64,000 nt of DNA, from the NCBI RefSeq assembly GCF_963662255.1, contig NC_085052.1, positions 36,776,654 through 36,840,653 on the forward strand. The letters are read 5' to 3'. Made by a program: the position numbers and the translations under genes. The stretch comes from Cinclus cinclus. Its lineage: Eukaryota > Chordata > Aves > Passeriformes > Cinclidae. The notes under the pieces are model-generated. The model did no database searches. It was not told the DNA's origin and saw only the letters and a program-made list of their open reading frames with translations. This document shows, one piece after another, positions 36,764-49,973 of the stretch (its first letter is position 1; every line of letters begins with the position of its first letter).

Positions 36764-39405
36764 GTCACAATGGATCCTTGCTTCTCTTAACCCCTGTGCT
36801 GTCACAATGCATCCCATGCCCTTTTAGGCCACTTGATGTCACAATGAATCATTTGATTCTTGGCCTCCACGGTGGCATAATAGATCCTTGCTTCTATTGG
36901 TCCCCGTGCTGTAACAATCCATCCCATGCCCTTTTTATACCCCCTGGTGCCACAAGGGATCATTAGATTGTTAGCCTGCATTGGGTCACAATGGTTCCTT
37001 GCTTCTCTTAACCTCTGTGGTGTCACAATGCATTCCAAGCCCTTTTAGGCAACTTGGTCTTACAATGAACCATTTGATTCTTGGCGTTCATGATGTCATA
37101 ATGGTTCCTTGCTTCTATAGGTCCCCATGCTGTCAGAGTTCATCCGTGGTCCTTTTGCGCCCCCTGGAGTCAAAAGGGATTCTTAGATTGTTAGCCTGCA
37201 TTGGGTCACAATGGTGCCTTGCTTCTCTTAACCCCTGTGGTGTCACAATGCATCCCAGGCCCTTTTAGGCCACTTGATGTCACAATGAATTATTTGATTC
37301 TTGGCCTCCATGGTGGCGTAATTGTACCAGATTTTAATTGGGCCCCGTGCTTTCACAATGCATCCCTGCCCCTTTTAGGCCCATTGGTGTCACAAGGGAT
37401 CATTAGATTGTTAGCCTGCATTGGGTCACAATGGATCCTTGCTTCTCTTAACCCCTGTGCTGTCACAATGCATCCCATGCACTTTTAGGCCACTTGTTGT
37501 CACAATGAATCATTTGTCTCTTGGATTCCATGGTGTCATAATGGTTCCTTGCTTCTATAGGTCCCCATGCTGTCAGAGTCCACCCGTGGTCCTTTTGCGC
37601 CCCCTGGTGTCAAAAGGGATCATTACATTGTTAGCCTGCATTGGGTCACAATGGTTCCTTGCTTCTCTTAACCTCTGTGGTGTCACAATGCATCCCATGC
37701 CCTTTTAGGCCACATGATGTCACAATGAATTATTTGATTCTTGGGCTCCATGGCGGCATAATAGATCCTTGCTTCTATTGGTCCCCGTGCTGTAACAATT
37801 CATCCCTGGCCCTTTTAGGCCCATTGGTGTCACAAGGGATCATTAGATTGTTAGCCTGCATTGGGTCACAATGGTTCCTTGCTTCTCTTAACCTCTGTGG
37901 TGTCACAATGCATCCCATGCCCTTTTAGGCCACTTGATGTCACAATGAATCATTTGATTCTTGGCCTCCATGGTGTCATAATGGTTCCTTGTTTCTATTG
38001 GGCCCCATGCGGTCACAATTCATCCCTGGACCTTTTACGCCCCCTGGTGTCAAATGGGATCCTGGGATTATTAGCCTCCCTTGGGTCACAATGGATCCTT
38101 GCTTCTCTTAACCCCTGTGCTGTCACAATGCATCCCATGCCCTTTTAGGCCACATGATGTCACAATGAATCATTTGATTCTTGGCCTCCACGGTGGCATA
38201 ATAGATCCTTGCTTCTATTGGTCCCCGTGCTGTAACAATCCATCCCTGGCCCTTTTTATAACCCCTGGTGCCACAAGGGATCATTAGATTGTTAGCCTGC
38301 ATTGGGTCACAATGGTTCCTTGCTTCTCTTAACCTCTGTGGTGTCACAATGCATTCCAAGCCCTTTTAGGCCACTTGGTCTTACAATGAACCATTTGATT
38401 CTTGGCCTCCATGGTGGCATAATTGTACCAGGTTTTACTTGGGCCCCATGCTTTCACAATTCCTCCCTGCCCCTTTTAGGCCCATTGGTGTCACAAGGGA
38501 TCATTAGATTGTTAGCCTGCATTGGGTCACAATGGTTCCTTGCTTCTCTTAACCTCTGTGGTGTCACAATGCATCCCATGCCCTTTTAGGCCACTTGATG
38601 TCACAATGAATCATTTGTTTCTTGGCCTCCATGGTGTCATAATGGTTCCTTGCTTCTATAGGTCCCCATGCTGTCAGAGTCCATCCGTGGTCCTTTTGCG
38701 CCCCCTGGTGTCAAAAGGGATTCTTCGATTGTTAGCCTGCATTGGGTCACAATGGTTCCTTGCTTCTCTTAACCTCTGTGGTGTCACAATGCATCCCATG
38801 CCCTTTTAGGCCACTTGATGTCACAATGAATCATTTAATTCTTGGCCTCCATGGTGGCGTAATTGTACCAGGTTTTAATTGGGCCCCATGCTTTCACAAT
38901 ACATCCCTGCCCCTTTTAGGCCCATTGGTGTCAAAAGGGATCATTAGATTGTTAGCCTCCATTGGGTCACAATGGATCCTTGCTTCTCTTAACCCCTGTG
39001 CTGTCACAATGCATCCCATGCGCTTTTAGGCCACATGATGTCACAATGAATTATTTAATTCTTGGCCTCCATGGTGGCATAATAGATCCTTGCTTCTATT
39101 GGTCCCCGTGCTGTAACAATTCATCGCTGGCCCTTTTAGGCCCATTGGTGTCACAAGGGATCATTAAATTGTTAGCCTGCATTGGGTCACAATGGTTCCT
39201 TGCTTCTCTTAACCCCTGTGGTGTCACAATGCATCCCATGCCCTTTTAGGCCACATGATGTCACAATGAATCATTTGATTCTTGGCCTCCATGGTGTCAT
39301 AATGGTTCCTTGTTTCTATTGGGTCCCATGCTGTCACAATACATCCCTGGACCTTTTACACCGCCTGGTGTCAAATAGGATCCTGGGATTGTTAGCCTCC
39401 ATGGG
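36764..39405 (+). repeat. 12-monomer higher-order repeat, copy 1
   Basis: 2642 bp starting with a C monomer that has CATCCCATGCCC in unit 5. It continues with a B with GGCAACTTGG and GGCGTTCATGATG (36985), an A with CCAGATTTTAATTGG (37205) and a B with GCACTTTTAGG and TTGTCTCTTGGATTCC (37425). The series returns at 39406-42046. Confidence 0.86.
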
Positions 39406-42046
39406 GTCACAATGGATCCTTGCTTCTCTTAACCCCTGTGCTGTCACAATGCATCCCATGCCCTTTTAGGCCACTTGATGTCACAATGAATCATTTGATT
39501 CTTGGCCTCCACGGTGGCATAATAGATCCTTGCTTCTATTGGTCCCCGTGCTGTAACAATCCATCCCATGCCTTTTTATAACCCCTGGTGCCACAAGGGA
39601 TCATTAGATTGTTAGCCTGCATTGGGTCACAATGGTTCCTTGCTTCTCTTAACCTCTGTGGTGTCACAATGCATTCCAAGCCCTTTTAGGCAACTTGGTC
39701 TTACAATGAACCATTTGATTCTTGGCGTTCATGATGTCATAATGGTTCCTTGCTTCTATAGGTCCCCATGCTGTCAGAGTTCATCCGTGGTCCTTTTGCG
39801 CCCCCTGGAGTCAAAAGGGATTCTTAGATTGTTAGCCTGCATTGGGTCACAATGGATCCTTGCTTCTCTTAACCCCTGTGGTGTCACAATGCATCCCAGG
39901 CCCTTTTAGGCCACTTGATGTCACAATGAATCATTTGATTCTTGGCCTCCATGGTGGCGTAATTGTACCAGATTTTAATTGGGCCCCGTGCTTTCACAAT
40001 GCATCCCTGCCCCTTTTAGGCCCATTGGTGTCACAAGGGATCATTAGATTGTTAGCCTGCATTGGGTCACAATGGATCCTTGCTTCTCTTAACCCCTGTG
40101 CTGTCACAATGCATCCCATGCACTTTTAGGCCACTTGTTGTCACAATGAATCATTTGTCTCTTGGATTCCATGGTGTCATAATGGTTCCTTGCTTCTATA
40201 GGTCCCCATGCTGTCAGAGTCCACCCGTGGTCCTTTTGCGCCCCCTGGTGTCAAAAGGGATCATTACATTGTTAGCCTGCATTGGGTCACAATGGATCCT
40301 TGCTTCTCTTAACCCCTGTGCTGTCACAATGCATCCCATGCACTTTTAGGCCACTTGTTGTCACAATGAATCATTTGTCTCTTGGATTCCATGGTGTCAT
40401 AATGGTTCCTTGCTTCTATAGGTCCCCATGCTGTCAGAGTCCACCCGTGGTCCTTTTGCGCCCCCTGGTGTCAAAAGGGATCATTAGATTGTTAGCCTGC
40501 ATTGGGTCACAATGGTTCCTTGCTTCTCTTAACCTATGTGGTGTCACAATGCATCCCATGCCCTTTTAGGCCACTTGATGTCACAATGAATCATTTGATT
40601 CTTGGCCTCCATGGTGTCATAATGGTTCCTTGTTTCTATTGGGCCCCATGCTGTCACAATTCATCCCTGGACCTTTTACGCCCCCTGGTGTCAAATGGGA
40701 TCCTGGGATTATTAGCCTCCCTTGGGTCACAATGGATCCTTGCTTCTCTTAACCCCTGTGCTCTCACAATGCATCCCATGCCCTTTTAGGCCACATGATG
40801 TCACAATGAATCATTTGATTCTTGGCCTCCACGGTGGCATAATAGATCCTTGCTTCTATTGGTCCCCGTGCTGTAACAATCCATCCCTGGCCCTTTTTAT
40901 AACCCCTGGTGCCACAAGGGATCATTAGATTGTTAGCCTGCATTGGGTCACAATGGTTCCTTGCTTCTCTTAACCTCTGTGGTGTCACAATGCATTCCAA
41001 GCCCTTTTAGGCCACTTGGTCTTACAATGAACCATTTGATTCTTGGCCTCCATGGTGGCATAATTGTACCAGGTTTTACTTGGGCCCCATGCTTTCACAA
41101 TTCCTCCCTGCCCCTTTTAGGCCCATTGGTGTCACAAGGGATCATTAGATTGTTAGCCTGCATTGGGTCACAATGGTTCCTTGCTTCTCTTAACCTCTGT
41201 GGTGTCACAATGCATCCCATGCCCTTTTAGGCCACTTGATGTCACAATGAATCATTTGTTTCTTGGCCTCCATGGTGTCATAATGGTTCCTTGCTTCTAT
41301 AGGTCCCCATGCTGTCAGAGTCCATCCGTGGTCCTTTTGCGCCCCCTGGTGTCAAAAGGGATTCTTAGATTGTTAGCCTGCATTGGGTCACAATGGTTCC
41401 TTGCTTCTCTTAACCTCTGTGGTGTCACAATGCATCCCATGCCCTTTTAGGCCACTTGATGTCACAATGAATCATTTAATTCTTGGCCTCCATGGTGGCG
41501 TAATTGTACCAGGTTTTAATTGGGCCCCATGCTTTCACAATACATCCCTGCCCCTTTTAGGCCCATTGGTGTCAAAAGGGATCATTAGATTGTTAGCCTC
41601 CATTGGGTCACAATGGATCCTTGCTTCTCTTAACCCCTGTGCTGTCACAATGCATCCCATGCGCTTTTAGGCCACATGATGTCACAATGAATTATTTGAT
41701 TCTTGGCCTCCATGGTGGCATAATAGATCCTTGCTTCTATTGGTCCCCGTGCTGTAACAATTCATCGCTGGCCCTTTTAGGCCCATTGGTGTCACAAAGG
41801 ATCATTAAATTGTTAGCCTGCATTGGGTCACAATGGTTCCTTGCTTCTCTTAACCCCTGTGGTGTCACAATGCATACCATGCCCTTTTAGGCCACTTGAT
41901 GTCACAATGAATCATTTGATTCTTGGCCTCCATGGTGTCATAATGGTTCCTTGTTTCTATTGGGCCCCATGCTGTCACAATACATCCCTGGACCTTTTAC
42001 GCCGCCTGGTGTCAAATAGGATCCTGGGATTATTAGCCTCCATGGG
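39406..42046 (+). repeat. 12-monomer higher-order repeat, copy 2
   Basis: 2641 bp that matches 36764-39405 at 11 of 12 positions. The exception is 40286-40505: copy 1 has a type C-like monomer there (37645), while copy 2 has a second copy of the preceding monomer (40066). The total length is unchanged apart from one base. Confidence 0.86.
40286..40505 (+). repeat. Direct duplicate of the preceding monomer
   Basis: Monomers 40066-40285 and 40286-40505 share GCACTTTTAGG, CTTGTTGTCAC, TTGTCTCTTGGATTCC and GAGTCCACCCGTGG. The visible difference is near the end, CATTACATTG in the first and CATTAGATTG in the second. Such close identity of neighbours is unusual here, where adjacent monomers generally belong to different classes. 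Confidence 0.85.
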
Positions 42047-43587
42047 GTCACAATGGATCCTTGCTTCTCTTAACCCCTGTGCTGTCACAATGCATCCCAT
42101 GCCCTTTTAGGCCACTTGATGTCACAATGAATCATTTGATTCTTGGCCTCCACGGTGGCATAATAGATCCTTGCTTCTATTGGTCCCCGTGCTGTAACAA
42201 TCCATCCCATGCCCTTTTTATAACCCCTGGTGCCACAAGGGATCATTAGATTGTTAGCCTGCATTGGGTCACAATGGTTCCTTGCTTCTCTTAACCTCTG
42301 TGGTGTCACAATGCATTCCAAGCCCTTTTAGGCCACTTGGTCTTACAATGAACCATTTGATTCTTGGCGTTCATGATGTCATAATGGTTCCTTGCTTCTA
42401 TAGGTCCCCATGCTGTCAGAGTTCATCCGTGGTCCTTTTGCGCCCCCTGGAGTCAAAAGGGATTCTTAGATTGTTAGCCTGCATTGGGTCACAATGGTGC
42501 CTTGCTTCTCTTAACCCCTGTGGTGTCACAATGCATCCCATGCCCTTTTAGGGCACTTGATGTCACAATGAATCATTTGATTCTTGGCCTCCATGGTGTC
42601 ATAATGGTTCCTTGTTTCTATTGGGCCCCATGCTGTCACAATTCATCCCTGGCCCTTTTACGCCCCCTGGTTTCAAATGGGATCCTGGGATTATTAGCCT
42701 CCATTGGGTCACAATGGATCCTTGCTTCTCTTAACCCCTGTGCTGTCACAATGCATCCCATGCCCTTTTAGGCCACTTGATGTCACAATGAATCATTTGA
42801 TTCTTGGCATCCATGGTGGCATAATTGTACCAGGTTTTACTTGGGCCCCATGCTTTCACAATACATCCCTGCCCCTTTTAGGCCCATTGGTGTCACAAGG
42901 GATCATTAGATTGTTAGCCTGCATTGGGTCACAATGGATCCTTGCTTCTCTTAACCCCTGTGTTGTCACAATGCATCCCATGCACTTTTAGGCCACTTGT
43001 TGTCACAATGAATCATTTGTCTCTTGGATTCCATGGTGTCATAATGGTTCCTTGCTTCTATAGGTCCCCATGCTGTCAGAGTCCACCCGTGGTCCTTTTG
43101 CGCCCCCTGGTGTCAAAAGGGATCATTACATTGTTAGCCTGCATTGGGTCACAATGGTTCCTTGCTTCTCTTAACCCCTGTGGTGTCACAATGCATCCCA
43201 TGCCCTTTTAGGCCACATGATGTCACAATGAATTATTTGATTCTTGGGCTCCATGGCGGCATAATAGATCCTTGCTTCTATTGGTCCCCGTGCTGTATCA
43301 ATTCATCCCTGGCCCTTTTAGGCCCATTGGTGTCACAAGGGATCATTAGATTGTTAGCCTGCATTGGGTCACAATGGTTCCTTGCTTCTCTTAACCTCTG
43401 TGGTGTCACAATGCATCCCATGCCCTTTTAGGCCACTTGATGTCACAATGAATCATTTGATTCTTGGCCTCCATGGTGTCATAATGGTTCCTTGTTTCTA
43501 TTGGGCCCCATGCTGTCACAATTCATCCCTGGCCCTTTTACGCCCCCTGGTTTCAAATGGGATCCTGGGATTATTAGCCTCCATTGG
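42047..43587 (+). repeat. Partial third copy of the 12-monomer repeat, rearranged
   Basis: It starts as 39406 does (C with CATCCCATGCCC, then the B with GGCGTTCATGATG at 42268), then departs within monomer 42488. Monomers 42928, 43148 and 43368 again correspond to 37425, 37645 and 37865, so an internal group has been replaced. CCTGGTTTCAAATGGG, shared at 42488, 43368 and 44249, is a local mark. Confidence 0.78.
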
Positions 43588-45567
43588 GTCACAATGGATC
43601 CTTGCTTCTCTTAACCCCTGTGCTGTCACAATGCATCCCATGCCCTTTTAGGCCACTTGATGTCACAATGAATCATTTGATTCTTGGCCTCCATGGTGGC
43701 ATAATAGATCCTTGCTTCTATTGGTCCCCGTGCTGTAACAATCCATCCCTGGCCCTTTTTATACCCCCTGGTGCCACAAGGGATCATTAGATTGTTAGCC
43801 TGCATTGGGTCACAATGGTTCCTTGCTTCTCTTAACCTCTGTGGTGTCACAATGCATTCCAAGCCCTTTTAGGCCACTTGGTCATACAATGAACCATTTG
43901 ATTCTTGGCCTTCATGGTGTCATAATGGTTCCTTGCTTCTATAGGTCCCCATGCTGTCATTGTTCATCCGTGGTCCTTTTGCGTCCCCTGGAGTCAAAAG
44001 GGATTCTTAGATTGTTAGCCTGCATTGGGTCACAATGGTTCCTTGCTTCTCTTAACCCCTGTGCTGTCACAATGCATCCCATGCCCTTTTAGGCCACATG
44101 ATGTCACAATGAATCATTTGATTCTTGACCTCCATGGTGGTGAAATTGTACCAGGATTTAATTGGGCCCCATGCTTACACAATACATCCCTGCCCCTTTT
44201 AGGCCCATTGGTGTCAAAAGGGATCATTAGATTGTTAGCCTGCATTGGGTCACAATGGTTCCTTGCTTCTCTTAACCTCTGTGGTGTCACAGTGCATCCC
44301 ATGCCCTTTTAGGCCACTTGATGTCACAATGAATCATTTGATTCTTGGCCTCCATGGTGTCATAATGTTTCCTTGTTTCTATTGGGCCCCATGCTGTCAC
44401 AATTCATCCCTGGCCCTATTACGCCCCCTGGTTTCAAATGGGATCCTGGGATTATTAGCCTCCATTGGGTCACAATGCATCCTTGCTTCTCTTAACCCCT
44501 GTGCTGTCACAATGCATCCCATGCCCTTTTAGGCCACTTGATGTCACAATGAATCATTTGATTCTTGGCCTCCATGGTGGCATAATTGTACCAGGTTTTA
44601 CTTGGGCCCCATGCTTTCACAATACATCCCTGCCCCTTTTAGGCCCATTGGTGTCACAAGGGATCATTAGATTGTTAGCCTGCATTGGGTCACAATGGTT
44701 CCTTGCTTCTCTTATCCTCTGTGGTGTCACAATGCATTCCAAGCCCTTTTAGGCCACTTGGTCTTACAATGAACCTTTTGATTCTTGGCCTTCATGGTGT
44801 CATAAGGGTTCCTTGCTTCTATAGGTCCCCATGCTGTCAGAGTACATCCGTGGTCCTTTTGCGCCCCCTGGAGTCAAAAGGGATTCTTAGATTGTTAGCC
44901 TGCATTGGGTCACAATGGTTCCTTGCTTCTCTTAACCTCTGTGGTGTCATAATGCATCCCATGCCCTTTTAGGCTAATTGATGACACAATGAATCATTTA
45001 ATTTTTGGCCTCCATGGTGGCGTAATTGTACCAGGTTTTAATTGGGCCCCATGCTTTCACAATACAGCCCTGCCCCTTTTAGGCCCATTGGCGTCAAAAG
45101 GGATCATTAGATTGTTAGCCTGCATTGGGTCACAATGGATCCTTGCTTCTCTTAACCCGTGTGTGGTGACAATGCATCCCATGCCCTTTTAGGCCACATG
45201 ATGTCACAATGAATTATGTGATTCTTGGCCTCCATGGTGGCATAATTGATCCTTGCTTCTATTTGTCCCCGTGCTGTAACAATTCATCCCTGCCACTTTT
45301 AGGCCCATTGGTGTCACAAGGGATCATTAGATTGTTAGCCTGCATTGGGTCACAATGGTTCCTTGCTTCTCTTAACCTCTGTGGTGTCACAATGCATCCC
45401 ATGCCCTTTTAGGCCACATGATGTCACAATGAATTATTTGATTCTTGGGCTCCATGGCGGCATAATAGATCTTTGCTTCTATTGGTCCCCGTGCTGTAAC
45501 AATTCATCCCGGCCCTTTTAGGCCCATTGGTGTAACAAGGGATCATTAGATTGTTAGCCTGCATTGG
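43588..45567 (+). repeat. Mixed monomers C, B1, E, D, A, B, A, C-like
   Basis: Nine monomers: 43588 C, 43809 B1 with GCGTCCCCTGGAGTC, 44029 E with TTGACCTCC, 44249 D, 44469 A with ACAATGCATCCTTGC, 44689 B, 44909 A-like with AGGCTAATTGATGACAC, 45129 and 45349 C-like without the extra T. 43809 matches 46450 and 44029 matches 49534. No larger unit is repeated. Confidence 0.72.
45349..45567 (+). repeat. 219-bp monomer with a one-base loss
   Basis: Unit 5 reads CATCCCGGCCC where related monomers have CATCCCTGGCCC, and the following unit begins GTAACAAGGG. The left half is ordinary. It is one of seven 219-bp monomers in the window. Confidence 0.8.
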
Positions 45568-47110
45568 GTCACAATGGTTCCTTGCTTCTCTTAACCCCTG
45601 TGCTGTCACAATGCATCCCATGCCCTTTTAGGCCACTTGATGTCACAATGAATCATTTGATTCTTGGCCTCCATGGTGGCATAATGGTTCCTTGTTTCTA
45701 TTGGGCCTCATGCTGTCACAATTCATCCCTGGCCCTTTTACGCACCCTGGTGTCTGATGGGATCCTGGGATTTTTAGCCTCCATTGGGTCACAATGGATC
45801 CTTGCTTCTCTTAACCCCTGTGCTGTCACAATGCATCCCATGCCCTTTTAGGCCACATGATGTCACAATGAATCATTTGATTCTTGGCCTCCACGGTGGC
45901 ATAATAGATCCTTGCTTCTATTGGTCCCCGTGCTGTAACAATCTATCCCTGGCCCTTTTTATACCCCCTGGTGCCACAAGGGATCATTAGATTGTTAGCC
46001 TGCATTGGGTCACAATGGTTCCTTGCTTCTCTTAACCTCTGTGGTGTCACAATGCATCCCATGCCCTTTTAGGCCACATGATGTCACAATGAATTATTTG
46101 ATTATTGGGCTCCATGGCGGCATAATAGATCTTTGCTACTATTGGTCCCCGTGCTGTAACAATTCATCCCTGGCCCTTTTTATAACCCCTGGTGCCACAA
46201 GGGATCATTAGATTGTTAGCCTGCATTGGGTCACAATGGTTCCTTGCTTCTCTTAACCTCTGTGGTGTCACAATGCATCCCATGCCCTTTTAGGCCACTT
46301 GATGTCACAATGAATCATTTGATTCTTGGCCTCCACGGTGGCATAATAGATCCTTGCTTCTATTGGTCCCCGTGCGTAACAATCCATCCCTGGCCCTTTT
46401 TATACCCCCTGGTGCCACAAGGGATCATTAGATTGTTAGCCTGCATTGGGTCACAATGGTTCCTTGCTTCTCTTAACCTCTGTGGTGTCACAATGCATTC
46501 CAAGCCCTTTTAGGCCACTTGGTCATACAATGAACCATTTGATTCTTGGCCTTCATGGTGTCATAATGGTTCCTTGCTTCTATAGGTCCCCATGCTGTCA
46601 TTGTTCATCCGTGGTCCTTTTGCGTCCCCTGGAGTCAAAAGGTATTCTTAGATTGTTAGCCTGCATTGGGTCACAATGGTTCCTTGCTTCTCTTAACCCC
46701 TGTGCTGTCACAATGCATCCCATGCCCTTTTAGGCCACTTGATGTCACAATGAATCATTTGATTCTTGGCCTCCATGGTGTCATAATGGTTCCTTGTTTC
46801 TATTGGGCCTCATGCTGTCACAATTCATCCCTGGCCCTTTTACGCCCCCTGGTGTCTAATGGGATCCTGGGATTTTTAGCCTCCATTGGGTCACAATGGA
46901 TCCTTGCTTCTCTTAACCCCTGTGCTGTCACAATGCATCCCATGCCTTTTTAGGCCACATGATGTCACAATGAATCATTTGATTCTTGGCCTCCACGGTG
47001 GCATAATAGATCCTTGATTCTATTGGTCCCCGTGCTGTAACAATCTATCCCTGGCCCTTTTTATACCCCCTGGTGCCACAAGGGATCATTAGATTGTTAG
47101 CCTGCATTGG
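45568..47110 (+). repeat. D-C pair repeated 1102 bp apart, with a run of C monomers
   Basis: The pair 45568 (D variant, GGGCCTCATG, GTCTGATGGG) and 45788 (C, CAATCTATCC) recurs as 46670 and 46890. Between them, 45788, 46009 and 46230 are three C-class monomers in a row, the only such run I see; 46230 has lost a base (GTGCGTAAC), so it is 220 bp. 46450 is a B1. Confidence 0.78.
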
Positions 47111-47550
47111 GTCACAATGGTTCCTTGCTTCTCTTAACCTCTGTGGTGTCACAATGCATTCCAAGCCCTTTTAGGCCACTTGATGTCACAATGAACCATT
47201 TGATTCTTGGCCTTCATGGTGTCATAATGGTTCCTTGCTTCTATAGGTCCCCATGCTGTCAGAGTCCATCCGTGCTCCTTTTGCGCCCCCTGGTGTCAAA
47301 AGGGATTCTTAGATTGTTAGCCTGCATTGGGTCACAATGGATCCTTGCTTCTCTTAACCCCTGTGGTGTCACAATGCATCCCATGCCCTTTTAGGCCACC
47401 TGATGTCACAATGAATCATTTGATTCTTGGCCTCCATGGTGGCATAATTGTACAAGGTTTTAATTGGGCCCCATGCTTTCACAATACATCCCTGCTCCTT
47501 TTAGGCCCATTGGTGTCAAAAGGGATCATTAGATTGTTAGACTCCATTGG

Positions 47551-47770
47551 GTCACAATGGATCCTTGCTTCTCTTAACCCCTGTGCTGTCACAATGCATC
47601 CCATGCCCTTTTAGGCCACATGATGTCACAATGAATTATTTGATTCTTGGCCTCCATGGTGGCATAATAGATCCTTGCTTCTATTGGTCTCCGTGCTGTA
47701 ACAATGCATCCCATGCCCTTTTAAGCCCTTTGGTGTCAAATGGGATCCTGGGATTATTAGCCTCCATTGG
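47551..47770 (+). repeat. Hybrid monomer with a unit-2-like unit 5
   Basis: Unit 4 is type C, but unit 5 (47698-47734) reads GTAACAATGCATCCCATGCC, followed by CTTTTAAGCCC. From the second A to CTTTTA, 23 bases are the same as unit 2, not unit 5. Unit 6 is type D (AAATGGGATCCTGGG). The patch must have come from the other 110-bp half. Confidence 0.82.
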
Positions 47771-48873
47771 GTCACAATGGTTCCTTGCTTCTCTTAACCT
47801 CTGTGCTGTCACAATGCATCCCATGCCCTTTTAGGCCACATGATGTCACAATGAATCATTTGATTCTTGGCCTCCATGGTGGCATAATAGATCCTTGCTT
47901 CTATTGGTCCCCGTGCTGTAACAATCCATCCCTGGCCCTTTTTATACCCCCTGGTGCCACAAGGGATCATTAGATTGTTAGCCTGCATTGGGTCACAATG
48001 GTTCCTTGCTTCTCTTAACCTCTGTGGTGTCACAATGCATCCCATGCCCTTTTAGGCCACTTGATGTCACAATGAATCATTTGATTCTTGGCCTCCATGG
48101 TGTCATAATGGTTCCTTGTTTCTATTGGGCCCCATGCTGTCACAATTCATCCCTGGCCCTTTTACGCCCCCTGGTGTCTAATGGGATCCTGGGATTATTA
48201 GCCTCCATTGGGTCACAATGGACCCTTGCTTCTCTTAACCCCTGTGCTGTCACAATGCATCCCATGCCCTTTTAGGCCACTTGATGTCACAATGAATTAT
48301 TTGATTCTTGGCCTCCATGGTGGCATAATAGATCCTTGATTCTATTGGTCCCCGTGCTGTAACAATCCATCCCTGGCCCTTTTTATACCCCCTGGTGCCA
48401 CAAGGGATCATTAGATTGTTAGCCTGCATTGGGTCACAATGTTTCCTTGCTTCTCTTAACCTCTGTGCTGTCACAATGCATTCCAAGCCCTTTTAGGCCA
48501 CTTGGTCTTACAATGAACCATTTGATTCTTGGCCTTCATGGTGTCATAATGGTTCCTTGCTTCTATAGGTCCCCATGCTGTCAGAGTCCATCCGTGGTCC
48601 TTTTGCGCCCCCTGGTGTCAAAACGGATTCTTAGATTGTTAGCCTGCATTGGGTCACAATGGTTCCTTGCTTCTCTTAACCCCTGTGCTGTCACAATGCA
48701 TCCCATGCCCTTTTAGGCCACTTGATGTCACAATGAATCATTTGATTCTTGGCCTCCATGGTGGCATAATAGATCCTTGCTTCTATTGGTCCCCGTGCTG
48801 TAACAATCCATCCCTGGCCCTTTTTATACCCCCTGGTGACACAAGGGATCATTAGATTGTTAGCCTGCATTGG

Positions 48874-49093
48874 GTCACAATGGTTCCTTGCTTCTCTTAA
48901 CCCCTGTGGTGTCACAATGCATCCCATGCCCTTTTAGGCCACTTGATGTCACAATGAATCATTTAAATCTTGGCCCCCATGGTGGCGTAATTGTACCAGG
49001 TTTTAATTGGGCCCCATGCTTTCACAATACATCCCTGCCCCTTTTAGGCGCATTGGTGTCAAAAGGGATCATTAGATTGTTAGCCTCCATTGG
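48874..49093 (+). repeat. Representative type F monomer (TTTAAATCTTGG)
   Basis: Unit 3 reads CATTTAAATCTTGGCCCCCATGG instead of the usual CATTTGATTCTTGG form, which destroys the dyad and creates TTTAAA. The right half is type A with GGCGTAATTGTACC. I find this form only at 48874, 50413, 53276, 55038, 57899, 60322 and 60982, so it arose or was amplified only in the 3' part of the window. Confidence 0.8.
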
Positions 49094-49973
49094 GTCACAA
49101 TGGATCCTTGCTTCTCTTAACCGCTGTGCTGTCACAATGCATCCCATGCCCTTTTAGGCCACTTGATGTCACAATGAATCATTTGATTCTTGGCCTCCAT
49201 GGTGGCATAATTGTACAAGGTTTTACTTGGACCCCATGCTTTCACAATTCATCCCTGCTCCTTTTATGCCCATTGGTTTCACAAGGGATCATTAGATTGT
49301 TAGCCTGCATTGGGTCACAATGGTTCCTTGCTTCTCTTAACCTCTGTGCTGTCACAATGCATCCCATGCCCTTTTAGGCCACTTGATGTCACAATGAATC
49401 ATTTGATTATTGGCCTCCATGGTGTCATAATGGTTCCTTGTTTCTATTGGGCCCCATGCTGTCACAATTCATCCCTGGCCCTTTTACGACCCCTGGTGTC
49501 AAATGGGATCCTGGGATTATTAGCCTCCATTGGGTCACAATGGATCCTTGCTTCTCTTAACCCCTGTGCTGTCACAATGCATCCCATGCCCTTTTAGGCC
49601 ACATGATGTCACAATGAATCATTTGATTCTTGACCTCCATGGTGGTGAAATTGTACCAGGATTTAATTGGGCCCCATGCTTTCACAATACATCCCTGCCC
49701 CTTTTAGGACCATTGGTGTCAAAAGGGATCATTAGATTGTTAGCCTGCATTGGGTCACAATGGTTCCTTGCTTCTCTTAACCTCTGTGGTGTCACAATGC
49801 ATCCCATGCCCTTTTAGGCCACTTGATGTCACAATGAATCATTTGATTCTTGGCCTCCATGGTGGCATAATTGTACCAGGTTTTACTTGGACCCCATGCT
49901 TTCACAATTCATCCCTGCCCCTTTTAGGCCCATTGGTGTCACAAGGGATCATTAGATTGTTAGCCTGCATTGG

